64,000 nt of DNA from Acidobacteriota bacterium (GTDB lineage: Bacteria > Acidobacteriota > Terriglobia > Bryobacterales > UBA6623), in assembly GCA_016125275.1 (NCBI GenBank), contig WGMB01000003.1, forward strand, positions 1,777,896 through 1,841,895, in the 5' to 3' direction. The position numbers were made by a program, and so were the translations under genes. Of the stretch, positions 1 to 9,700 are shown piece by piece. The notes below the pieces were generated by a model. It searched no databases. It saw nothing but the letters and a program-made list of their open reading frames with translations, and was not told the DNA's origin. The stretch's first letter is position 1, and each line of letters starts with the position of its first letter.

Positions 1-714
1 AAGCAGTCGATCGGCTACATGTCCCAGAAGTTCTCCCTCTACAACGACTTGACCGTCGAGGAAAACCTGGAGTTCTTCGGCGGCGTCTACGGCGTCCCGC
101 GCCAACGGCTGGAGGACCGCAAAGCCTTCGCGCTGCGAATGGCCGACCTCGAAGACCGTCGCCATTCGACCACCGGCGTGCTCCCGGCCGGCTTCAAGCA
201 GCGCTTGGCGCTGGGCTGCGCCATCCTGCACGAGCCGCCCATCGTCTTCCTCGACGAGCCGACCTCCGGCGTCGACCCCGTCGCCCGGCGGGAGTTCTGG
301 GACCTGATCTATTCGCTCTCCGAGGCCGGCCAAACCATCTTCGTCTCCACCCACTACATGGACGAGGCCGAGTACTGCCACCGCCTGGCGCTGATGCACC
401 GCGGCCGCATGATCGCCCTCGGCGCGCCGGCCGAGCTCAAGCGCAGCCTCACCGACCGCAAGCTGCTCGACCTGGACTGCTCCGACGTCGTCGCCGCCAT
501 GCAGGCTCTGGAGGACGAGCCCGCCATCCTCGATACCGCCGTCTTCGGCGGAGGCCTGCACCTCTCGGTCGCCGACGTCGAGGCCGGCTCGGCCGCCGCC
601 CGCCGCCGTCTGGAGCAGGCCGGCCTGCGCATCGACCGCCTGGAGCCCATCGACCCCTCCATGGAGGACGTCTTCGTGGCGCTCATCGAGCGCGAGGAGG
701 CCAAGGCGCAATGA
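1..714 (+). CDS. ABC-2 exporter ATPase (5' end cut by window edge)
   Basis: This is the C-terminal part of an ABC transporter ATPase; the frame is open through base 1, so Walker A and the true start lie outside the window. The Q-loop region (GYMSQKFSLYNDLTVEEN), a degenerate signature (LPAGFKQRLALG in place of LSGGQ), Walker B with the D-loop (IVFLDEPTSGVD) and the H-switch (STHYMDEAE) appear in the expected order. The chain should power export by the two membrane proteins that follow, with which it is translationally coupled: its stop overlaps the next start as ATGA at 711-714. ATPase plus two ABC-2 permeases matches the YbhF-YbhS-YbhR type of multidrug exporter. The substrate cannot be read from the sequence. 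Confidence 0.93.
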   Translation, partial: KQSIGYMSQKFSLYNDLTVEENLEFFGGVYGVPRQRLEDRKAFALRMADLEDRRHSTTGVLPAGFKQRLALGCAILHEPPIVFLDEPTSGVDPVARREFWDLIYSLSEAGQTIFVSTHYMDEAEYCHRLALMHRGRMIALGAPAELKRSLTDRKLLDLDCSDVVAAMQALEDEPAILDTAVFGGGLHLSVADVEAGSAAARRRLEQAGLRIDRLEPIDPSMEDVFVALIEREEAKAQ

Positions 715-1838
715 GCTTTCGCCGCACCCGCGCCATGGCGCGCAAGGAGCTGCTGCACATCGTCCGCGACCCCCTCAGCCTCGGCATGGCCCTGGCCGTC
801 CCGCTGATGATGCTGCTGCTGTTCGGCTACGCCCTGTCGCTCGACGTGGACCGCATCAAGACCCTCGTCCGCGACGACAGCCGCACGCCCCTCAGCGCCG
901 ACCTGATCTCGCGCTTCGAGGGCTCGCGCTTCTTCCAGATCATCCGCGAGCCCGACGTGGCCATCCAGGACGCCATCGACCGCGGCGACGTGCTGCTGGG
1001 CCTCGAGATCCCCTTCGACTTCGCCGAGCGCCTCGAGCGCGGCGAGACCGCCACCGTGCAGTTGATCGTCGACGGCAGCGACTCCAACACGGCCTCCATC
1101 GCTCTGGGCTACGGCCGCACCGTCGTCAACGCCTTCTCGCTCGAGCGCCGCCTGCGCGCCGTCGAGCAGCGCGGCGCCGGCCGCCCCGCCGCCGCCCTCG
1201 ACGCCCGCATCCGCGTCTGGTACAACCCCGAGCTCAAGTCCCGCAACTACATCGTGCCGGGCCTGATCGCCGTCATCCTGATGATCATCGCCGCCCTGCT
1301 CACCTCGCTCACGATCTCGCGCGAGTACGAGCTGGGCACCCTCGAGCTGCTGCTCTCCACGCCCCTGCGCCCGGCGGAGATCGTGCTCGGTAAGATGACG
1401 GCCTACTTTCTGCTCGGCGCCGTTGACGCCTTGGTCTGCGTGCTCGTCGGCGTGGGGATCTTCGGCGTGCCGTTGCGCGGCAGCATCTTGCAGCTCGCCG
1501 TCGTCACCGCCGTGTTCATGTTCGGCTCGCTGTGCTGGGGGCTGCTGATCTCGGCGGCGGCGCGCTCGCAGATGCTCGCCTACCAGATCGGCATCCTCTC
1601 GTCGTTCCTGCCGGCGTTCCTGCTCTCGGGCTTCGTCTATTCCATCGAGAACATGCCGGTGGTGGTGCAGGCCATCACCCACATCGTCCCGGCGCGCTAC
1701 TTCGTCGCCCTGCTCAAGGGCATCTTCCTCAAAGGCGTCAGCGTCTGGGACCTCTGGCCCGACGTGCTGTTTCTGGTCGCCTACGCGGTCTTGGTATTCG
1801 TCGGCGCGACCCGCCAATTGACGAGGAAGCTGGCATGA
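711..1838 (+). CDS. ABC-2 type permease, first subunit (YbhS-like)
   Basis: A 375-residue inner-membrane subunit of an ABC-2 exporter. It has one hydrophobic segment near residues 24-44, a soluble domain at about 45-175 and five or six membrane segments from about 180 to the C-terminus, which is the ABC2_membrane_3 layout. The soluble domain contains the short motif VDGSDSNTASIA, repeated almost unchanged in the next gene (VDGANSNTASIV), so the two permeases are paralogues that probably form a heterodimer. The start is fixed by the ATGA overlap with the ATPase, and the end overlaps the next start in the same way (1835-1838). The export substrate is unknown. Confidence 0.93.
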   Translation: MSFRRTRAMARKELLHIVRDPLSLGMALAVPLMMLLLFGYALSLDVDRIKTLVRDDSRTPLSADLISRFEGSRFFQIIREPDVAIQDAIDRGDVLLGLEIPFDFAERLERGETATVQLIVDGSDSNTASIALGYGRTVVNAFSLERRLRAVEQRGAGRPAAALDARIRVWYNPELKSRNYIVPGLIAVILMIIAALLTSLTISREYELGTLELLLSTPLRPAEIVLGKMTAYFLLGAVDALVCVLVGVGIFGVPLRGSILQLAVVTAVFMFGSLCWGLLISAAARSQMLAYQIGILSSFLPAFLLSGFVYSIENMPVVVQAITHIVPARYFVALLKGIFLKGVSVWDLWPDVLFLVAYAVLVFVGATRQLTRKLA

Positions 1839-2995
1839 ACTGGCAACGCGTCCGCGAAATCATCCGCAAGGAGCTCTTGCAGGTCTTCCGCGACAAGCGC
1901 ATGCGCTTCGTGCTCTTCGGCCCGCCGATGATCCAGACCATCGTGTTCGGCTTCGCCGTCAACCTCGACGTGCAGCACGTCAGCATCGCTTGGATGGACG
2001 GCGACCGCACCTCCGAATCCCGTGATCTGCTGGAGTCCTTCACGGCCTCGGGCTACTTCGAGGTCGTCGCCACGCCCGAGCGCGACGAGCAGTTGCGCAC
2101 GCTCCTCGATCGCGGCGAGGTGATGGGAGCCGTGACCGTGCTGCCGGGCTTCGCCAGGGCTCTCGAGCGCGGCGAGTCCGCGCCGGTCCAAGTGATCGTC
2201 GACGGCGCCAACTCCAACACGGCCTCCATCGTCCGGGCCTACGCCGCCCAGACGCTCTCGCTGTTCGCCGACCGCCAGGAGGCCCGCCGCCAGAACCGCC
2301 TGCAACTGGCCCGCGGCCAAGGCGGGGGCTCTCCCGTCCCCAGCGAGCTGCCCGGGGTGGCCCTGCGCAGCCGCGTCTGGTTCAACCCCAACCTGCTCAG
2401 CCGCAACTACTTCATCCCAGGCGTCATTGCCAACATCCTGGCCCTGGTCACGCTGATGCTCACCGCCATGGGCATCGTGCGCGAAAAGGAGATCGGCACC
2501 ATGGAGCAGCTCATGGTCACCCCGATCCGTCCTCTCGAGCTCATCATCGGCAAAACGCTGCCGTTCGCGCTGGTCGGGCTGGCGGACGTGTTGGCGATGA
2601 CCGGGCTGGCCTACCTCGTCTTCGGCATCGAGCTGCGCGGCAGCGTGGCGGTGCTGTTGCTCGCCAGCTCGCTCTACCTGCTCACCACCCTGGGCGTGGG
2701 CGTGTTCATCTCCACCGTCACCAGCACCCAGCAGCAGGCCATGATGTCCACCTTCTTCGTCTTCATGCCCCTGTTCATGCTCAGCGGCTTCGCCTTTCCC
2801 ATCAGCAGCATGCCGACCGCTGTGCAGTACCTGACGCTGCTCAACCCGGTGCGCCACTTCATGAGCTGCGTGCGGGCGTTGTTCCTCAAAGGCGTCGGCG
2901 TCGACGCCATTTGGCCCCAACTGCTGGCCCTGCTGGCGATCGGGCTCACCGTCATGGTGCTCAGCGCCGCCCGCTTCCACAAACGGCTCGACTAG
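1835..2995 (+). CDS. ABC-2 type permease, second subunit (YbhR-like)
   Basis: A 386-residue paralogue of the preceding permease: an N-terminal membrane segment (about residues 24-42), an extracytoplasmic soluble domain, then a C-terminal block of membrane helices beginning at about residue 190. The reading frame extends further upstream, but the ATG at 1835 was chosen because it forms an ATGA overlap with the previous stop and begins with the family-typical MNWQRVREIIRKEL. It should pair with the first permease and the ATPase to make one exporter. An HlyD-like periplasmic adaptor, if present, would lie upstream of the window. Confidence 0.93.
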   Translation: MNWQRVREIIRKELLQVFRDKRMRFVLFGPPMIQTIVFGFAVNLDVQHVSIAWMDGDRTSESRDLLESFTASGYFEVVATPERDEQLRTLLDRGEVMGAVTVLPGFARALERGESAPVQVIVDGANSNTASIVRAYAAQTLSLFADRQEARRQNRLQLARGQGGGSPVPSELPGVALRSRVWFNPNLLSRNYFIPGVIANILALVTLMLTAMGIVREKEIGTMEQLMVTPIRPLELIIGKTLPFALVGLADVLAMTGLAYLVFGIELRGSVAVLLLASSLYLLTTLGVGVFISTVTSTQQQAMMSTFFVFMPLFMLSGFAFPISSMPTAVQYLTLLNPVRHFMSCVRALFLKGVGVDAIWPQLLALLAIGLTVMVLSAARFHKRLD

Positions 2996-3036
2996 CGGCC
3001 GCCGCGCCGCCTGCGGGCGTCTGATACTCTGGCGGC

Positions 3037-3753
3037 ATGTTCGAGCTCACCGATCGCATCGCCGTCGTCACCGGCGCCGCCGGCAACCTGGGCCGCGCCG
3101 TCGCCAAGCTCTTCGTCAGCGCCGGCGCCCGGGTCGTCTTCGTGGACCGCTCCCAGCAGCGCCTGGAGGAGAAGTGCGGCGATCTGGCCGCCGACGGAGG
3201 CCACCTCCTCGCCGGCGACGTGGACCTCACCGACGAAGCCTCGGTAGCGGCCCTGTTCGACAGGATCGACGCCGCCTACGGTCGGCTCGACATCCTCGTC
3301 AACACCGTCGGCGGCTTTCGCGGCGGCGACGCCGTTGCGGCCTCTGACCCCGCCGATTGGGACTTTCTGTTCCGCATCAACGTGCGGCCCACCCTGCTGA
3401 TGTGTCGTGAAGCCGTGCCCCGCATGGCCCGCCAGGGCCGCGGCCGCATCATCAACGTCGGCAGCGAAGCCGCCCTCCGTGGCGCCGCCAACATCGCCGC
3501 CTACAGCGCCTCCAAAGCGGCCGTGGTGCGGCTCACCGAAGGCTTGGCCGCCGAGGGCAAGGCCGACGGCGTCACCGCCAACAGCGTCCTGCCCGGCACG
3601 ATGGACACGCCCGTCAACCGCCAAGCCATGCCCGACGCCGACTTCACCAAGTGGGTGCGGCTCGAACAGGTCGCCGCCGCCATCCTCTTCCTCGCCTCCG
3701 ACGCCGCCGGCGGCGTCACCGGTGCTTCCCTGCCCGTCACCGGCAAGGGCTAG
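3037..3753 (+). CDS. Short-chain dehydrogenase/reductase
   Basis: A 238-residue classical SDR oxidoreductase. The NAD(P)-binding motif TGAAGNLG lies at residues 12-19, the structural NTVGG element (NNAG equivalent) at 89-93, and the catalytic triad fits Ser143, Tyr156 and Lys160 (YSASK). The acidic residue after the second strand (FVD, Asp37) suggests NAD(H) rather than NADP(H). It is cytoplasmic; the substrate is not predictable from sequence. It stands alone on the plus strand, 41 bp after the exporter operon, and converges with the giant gene downstream with only 8 bp between the two stops. Confidence 0.9.
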   Translation: MFELTDRIAVVTGAAGNLGRAVAKLFVSAGARVVFVDRSQQRLEEKCGDLAADGGHLLAGDVDLTDEASVAALFDRIDAAYGRLDILVNTVGGFRGGDAVAASDPADWDFLFRINVRPTLLMCREAVPRMARQGRGRIINVGSEAALRGAANIAAYSASKAAVVRLTEGLAAEGKADGVTANSVLPGTMDTPVNRQAMPDADFTKWVRLEQVAAAILFLASDAAGGVTGASLPVTGKG

Positions 3754-3761
3754 CCGGGCTA

Positions 3762-6700
3762 CTACGGCGCGCCGAAGGCCACGTAGGCGACGCGTTCGGC
3801 CGCGTGCAGCCGCTCGGCGTCGCGCAGTTGGTCCTCGTCCACAAAGAGCTCGAGGCTGCCCCCGGCGATCGCCGCGGGGTCCGCCAAAACCGGCCACCCT
3901 CCGTCAGGCCCCGCCATGCCGGCCGACGAGACCACCGCCGCGAACGCCCCCGTCAAGCTCAGGGCGTAGCTGTACGGCGGCGCGTTGTCTCGGCCCTGCA
4001 CCTTGGCCGCGCCCACGGCCGCTTCGTAGCTGAAGCCGTCGAGCGTCCCCGAGCCCGACTCCAGCACGATGTAGCCGACCGTCTCGGCGGCCCTCGCCCG
4101 GTTGGGGTCCTCGGCCAGATGCTTGCCCACCCGCAGCGCCGAAGCGTTCGGCGGCGCGACGGCCAAGCCGCCCGAGGCCCAGAAGACGGACCAGTTGGCG
4201 TCATTGGCGGTCATCACCTGCCCCACCACCACCGGATTCTGATACGCGCCCTCGTAGCTGCGGGCCTCCCCGGCCCAGCTCGCATTGGAGCTCGTCACGG
4301 TTGACTCGTAGCGCACGGCTTCCATCGTCACGCCGTCCTGCTCCGCCGAGTAGACGCCCTCTTCCACGGCCAGGCACGTCGCCGTCAGCCCGACGATCGG
4401 GCCCGTTCCGTTGTCCAGCCGCGCCGCGCGCACCTCGAAGCCGCCCGCGGTGACGTTCCGCATCCGCACCACCGCGCCCGGGTCCCCGGGTCCGTAGACC
4501 GGCGAGCAGACCACCACCGGCGAGACGAAGGCCTTGGTCAGCGCCGCCGCGGTCCACTGCTCGGAGCCGATGTCGCCCACCGTCAGCACTTCGGCGCGCA
4601 CTGTGCCGGACTCTTGCGCCGCCACCGTGACGCCTACCGTGGCTTGGTCCACGCCTCCTCGGCCGTCGCTGACGCCGAACACGAAGCCGTCCTCGCCCGC
4701 AAAACCCGCCGCCGGCGTGTAGATCACCGCTGGCGCGGTCCCGCTCAGGGTTCCGTGGGCAGGCGGAGTCACGATCGAGAAGCTCAAGGCGTCCAGGTCC
4801 GGGTCGGAACCCGTCAGCGTGATCGCCAGCGGCGTCTCATACGCGGTCGCGAGATTCTGGGACCCGGCGGTCGGCGGCAGGTTCGGCGGCGGCCCGATCG
4901 TCACCGACACCGTCGCCTGCGCGGAGCCCCCGCGGCCGTCGTCCACGCGGAACACGAAGCTGTCCGCGCCGGTCGCCCCCGCGTTGGGCGCATAGGTCAG
5001 GTTCGGCGCCGTCCCGCTGAGCTGACCCTTGGCCGGCGGCGTGGCGATGGCGAAGGTGAGCGGGTCGGAATCCGGGTCTGAGCCCGTCAGCGCCAGCGCC
5101 AGCGGCGCGCCGTAAGGCGTCGTCAGCGCCTGCGGATCGGCCGTCGGCGGCTGATTGGCAGGCGCTGAGCCGGTCCAGGCCACATACGCCGCCTGTTCGG
5201 CGGTGTGCCCGCGCTCGGTATCGTGCAACTGGTCCTCGTCGACGGCCGCCTGCAACCTCGACGCCGTCAGCGCGCCCGGCCCGTAGAGGATCGGCCAAGC
5301 GCCGTCGCCGCCGGCCATTCCGGCCGCCGAGAGCGTCGCTCCGGTCGCAGCGGCCCCGAGCGTGACCGGGTAGGGCGGCGTGTTGCCGTAGCCTTGCACG
5401 CCCGTGGCGCGGCCCGCTTCCACAGCCAGGCCCGCCAGCGAGCTCGTCCCGGCCTCCAACACGATGTAGCCGATCGTCTCGTCCGCCCGCGTCGTCGTCG
5501 GATCTTCTCCCACCCCCTTGCCGACGAACAGCTTCGTCGCATTGGGCGGACTGCTGCTCGAACCCGCTCGCGCCCAGAAGTACGACGGAGCCGCATCGTT
5601 CGCCGTCATCACCTGCCCCACGACGATCGGGCTGGAGTAAGCGTTGGCGTACGTCCTCTGCTCGCCGACCCAGGACCCTTTGCGGTCGGTAACCGTCGAG
5701 GTCATCCGCACCGCCTCGAGCTTGGCCCCGTCCGCCGCTTCGCCGTAGACGCCTTCTTCCACCACCAGGCAGTAGGTCGGCGTGGCGCTCAGGGGTTCGG
5801 TCAGCCCGTCGAAGCGAGCCGCCCGCAGCTCGAAGCTCGAAGCTCCCGCCGCCCGCACCCGCGCCACCCGCGGCGCTTCGCCCGGGCCGTACTCCGGCGT
5901 GCAGACGACCACCGGCGAGACGTAGGTCTTGCTCAACGCCACCGTCTGCCACTGGTCCGTAACCGCCGGCGCAAACACGCCTTCCGCCGTGAGGCTCGAC
6001 CCTCCGGCCGGCGGCGCCCCCACCGTAATCGACACCGAAGCCGCATCCAACCCTCCGTTGCCGTCATCCACTGAGAAGCCGAAGCCGTCCGCACCCGAGA
6101 AGCCCGCCGCCGGCGTGTACGTCAGGTTCGGCGCCGTCCCGCTCAGCGAGCCGTGCGTCGGCGGCGTGGTGACGGCATACGTCAGCGCGTTCAGGTCCGG
6201 GTCCGAGCCGCTCAGCGTGATCGTCAGCGGCGTCTCATACGGCGTCGTCAGCGTCTGCGACCCCGCCGTCGGCGGCTGGTTGGGCCGTGCGCCCACGTTG
6301 ATGGCCACCGTCGCCGTGCTCACGCCCCCCTTGCCGTCGTCCACCGAGAAGCCGAACGCGTCCGCGCCCGCAAAGCCCGTCGCCGGCGTATACGTCAGGT
6401 TCGGCGCCGTGCCGCTGAGCGAGCCGTTCGCCGGCGGCGTCGTGATCGCAAAAGTCAGCGCATCGAGGTCCGGGTCCGAGCCGCTCAGCGTAATCGTCAC
6501 CGGCGTCTCATACGGCGTCGTCAGCGTCTGCGGCTGCGCCGTCGGCGGCTGATTGCCGCCGGTCGTCGCATAGACCTCCACCTCGGCCAGTTGCAGGAAG
6601 TTCGATCCGCTCAACTGCACCCGCACGAACCGCCCCGTGCGGCCGATCGCGATCCGCGTCTCCCGGCCCGCCGATCCCGGGTAGTGGAAGTCCGCCACGC

Positions 6701-9700
6701 CCGCCTGCTGGATCGTCGCCTGCAAGCCCTGGCTCACGAACGGCGCGTCGGAGACCAGCACGTGGAAGTCCGTCAGCCGCTCCTGGCAGCAGTCGGTGCG
6801 GTTCCACAGCACGATCTCCTGGATCGCAACAACCTGCTGCAAGTCCGCCTGCCACCAGGCTTCGGCGTTGTTCTGGGTGTGGCTCACCTGCTGCTCCTCG
6901 CCGGCCAGCGAGCCGTCGACGGCGTTCTGCGGCCCCAGATTGTCCCAGGCCGAAGACTGCTCCGCCGGCTTGCCGATGGCGACGTTCGTCGCCCCGCCCG
7001 TCGCCGGAGCCTCCACCGTGATCGCCACCGTCGCCTGCGCCGCGCCGCCCCGCCCGTCATCGACGGAGAAGCTGAACCCGTCGGCCCCAAAGAATCCCGT
7101 CGCCGGGGTGTAGGTCAGCGCCGGAGCCGTCCCCGACAGTGCGCCATGCGCCGGAGCCGTCGCCACGGCGAAGCTCAGCGCATCCTGGTCCGGATCGGAG
7201 CCGGTCAGCGCGATCGCCAGCGGCGTCTCATACGGCGTCGTCAACGCCTGCGCGTCGGCCGTCGGCTGCTGATTCCCCGCCGCCGTCACGGTCCACGAGA
7301 AGGCGATATCGGCGATCTCCAGGCCGTCGCTGGCGCTCACCGTGGCGCTGTAGGGGCTCCCCGCCGCCGCTCCCGGCGCGATCGCACCGCTGATCAGCCC
7401 GCTGATCGGGTCGATCCCCAGCCCCGGCGGCAGTCCCCCGGCGCTGAACACCAGCGGGTCGTCGTCCGCGTCCGTGGCGACGATCTGCAACGCCGCCGCT
7501 CCGCCCTCCACGCCGGACTGCGGCCCCGGATTGACGGCTTGCGGCGCGTGGTTGCCCGTGCTCGTCGCCGTATACGTCGCCGTGTAGGTCGTGGCCGAGG
7601 CCGGCGCCGGGACCGAGTGGACCCGGGCCCCTCCGTCCGACCAGGACTCGAAGCTGTAGCCGTCGGTCCCCAGCGTCTGGTCGATCGGCGCGATCATCGC
7701 CGCCGTCGAGCCGATGATGAACTCCTTGGTGAACGGCGTCGTCGCCAAATTGGAGCTCTCGCCGGCGATCAACTGCAGCCCGCTCGGCGAGCTCTCGAAG
7801 CTCAGCACGACCGTCTGCGGCTGCAACGTCAGCGAGGCGCTGGCCGAGCCCCCCGTATCCGGATCAGTCGCCGTCAGCCGCAGCTCCACCGAGGCCGGAT
7901 AGCCGTGGTCCGGGCCCAGCACCGAGCCCGTCGCCCCGTCGATCGCCTCGATCTGGTGCTGGTGGCAGGTCGAGATCGACCCGATACAGTGGTTCAGCAG
8001 CACCGCCCATTGCAGCGCCGACGACGGCAACGGAACCCCCGCGGCGCTGACCGCCGAGCCCGAAAACGCGATCGGCGAACCGGTCACCCACTGGAAGCCG
8101 GCCGTCGGCGAGTCGATCGACACCGTCGGCGGCTGCCCCGCCCCGGTCGGCGTGTCGTACACCTCCACCTCGGCCAGTTGCAGAAAGTTCGTGCCGCTCA
8201 ACTGCACCCGCACGTAGCGGCCCGAGCGCTGGATCTCGAACCGCGTCTCCCGGTCGGCCGTCCCCGCGTGGAAGTAGTCCGTCACGCCGGGCTGGTTGAT
8301 CGTCGCCTGCAGGTCCGTGCTCGTGAACGGATCGTCGGAGACCAGCACGTGGAAGTCCGCCAGCCGCTCCTGGCAGCAGTCCGTCCGGTTCCACAGCACG
8401 ACTTCGCTGATCTCGGTCGCCTGCTCCAGGTCCACCTGCCACCAGGCCTGCGCCTCCTGCAGAGTGTGGCTGACCTGCTGCTCCGCGCCCGCCAGGCTGC
8501 CGTCCACGGCATTCTGCGGTCCCAGGTCGTCCCACGCCGAGGACTGTTGCGCCGGCTTGCCCAGCGCCACGTTCACGGCGTCGGTTTCCGGCGGTGGTGG
8601 CTGCGTCGAGCCGGCCTGGATGCGTCGGATCGTGCCGCCGGCGACGTCCGAGTAGAACAGGTCGCCGTTGGGGCCCGCCGCAAAGTCCACCGGCCCGGCG
8701 GCGTTCTCGAACACCGTCACCATGTTCGACGGGTCCGGCGCGCCTGAGGCGTCCGGCAACATCGCCCACACGCAGTTGCGCGAAAAATCCCCCAGGAACA
8801 GCGCGCCGACGTACTCCGCCGGATAGTTCCCGCCCGTGTAGAAGCCCACCGCACTGATCGACGAACCGTTCTGGCCCGGCGAGCAAGCGTCCCCCGCAAA
8901 CGTCGGCGAGCCGTGGTCGTACTGGAACACCGGAGGCGTCTGGGTCACCCCGCCGCACACCGAGGGGTTCGCCGCCTGGCCCGGCGCGAACTCCCCCACG
9001 CCCTCATAGCAGGGCCAGCCGAAGTTCTCCACCACGTCGTCGTTGATGTCGGCGATGCGGTCCACCTCTTCAAACGTCGACTCGCCCACGTCGCCCATCC
9101 ACAGCTCCTCGGTCCCGGGCCGGATCGCCATGCGGAAGGGGTTGCGCAACCCGTCCGCGATCACGTACCGCAAATCCGAATCCGCCGCCGTCTCAAACGG
9201 ATTGCCGGGCATCGGCAAGCCCGTGGCCGGATCGATGCGAATCACCGCGCCGTTGTTGTCCTGTGGGTCGCCGGGCGTCTGGCGGTCCTGGCTGCGAAAC
9301 ACCCCGCCTTCGCCGATCGGGTCCGGACACACCCCCGAGCCGGTCAGGTCGCCGATGTCGGCCCAGTCGCCGGCCGACACGTACAACGCCCCGTCAGGCC
9401 CGAACACCACGTCGTTGATGTTGTGGATGCTGTCCTCGGCCGTCCGTCGGCACCAGCCCTCCAGCAGCGTGATGCGCGCGCCCGGAACCTCCAGGTTCGT
9501 CGCCGGGTCGATCGTCATCCGCAGCAGCCGTCCGGCCGGGTCGCGGCCGCCGCCGATGGCGTGCGAAATGTAGAGGTAGGGTTGCGCCGGAAAATCCGGG
9601 TGCACCGCCAGCCCGTGCATCCCCGAATCCACGATCGGCTGCACGTCGGCCGTCAGGTCCGCCACCACGATCGGCGTCGTTGCATTGAGCGAGGGAAAGA

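Noticed and set aside
354-1817. Long minus-strand open frame antisense to the exporter genes
   Set aside because: It lies opposite well-supported genes, has low-complexity Arg/Asp/Glu/Gln-rich composition and no domain; it is a by-product of high GC in the sense frame.
6153-8747. 864-codon plus-strand frame opposite the giant secreted protein
   Set aside because: Extremely Arg-rich, no domains, fully contained in the antisense of a gene with clear domain repeats.
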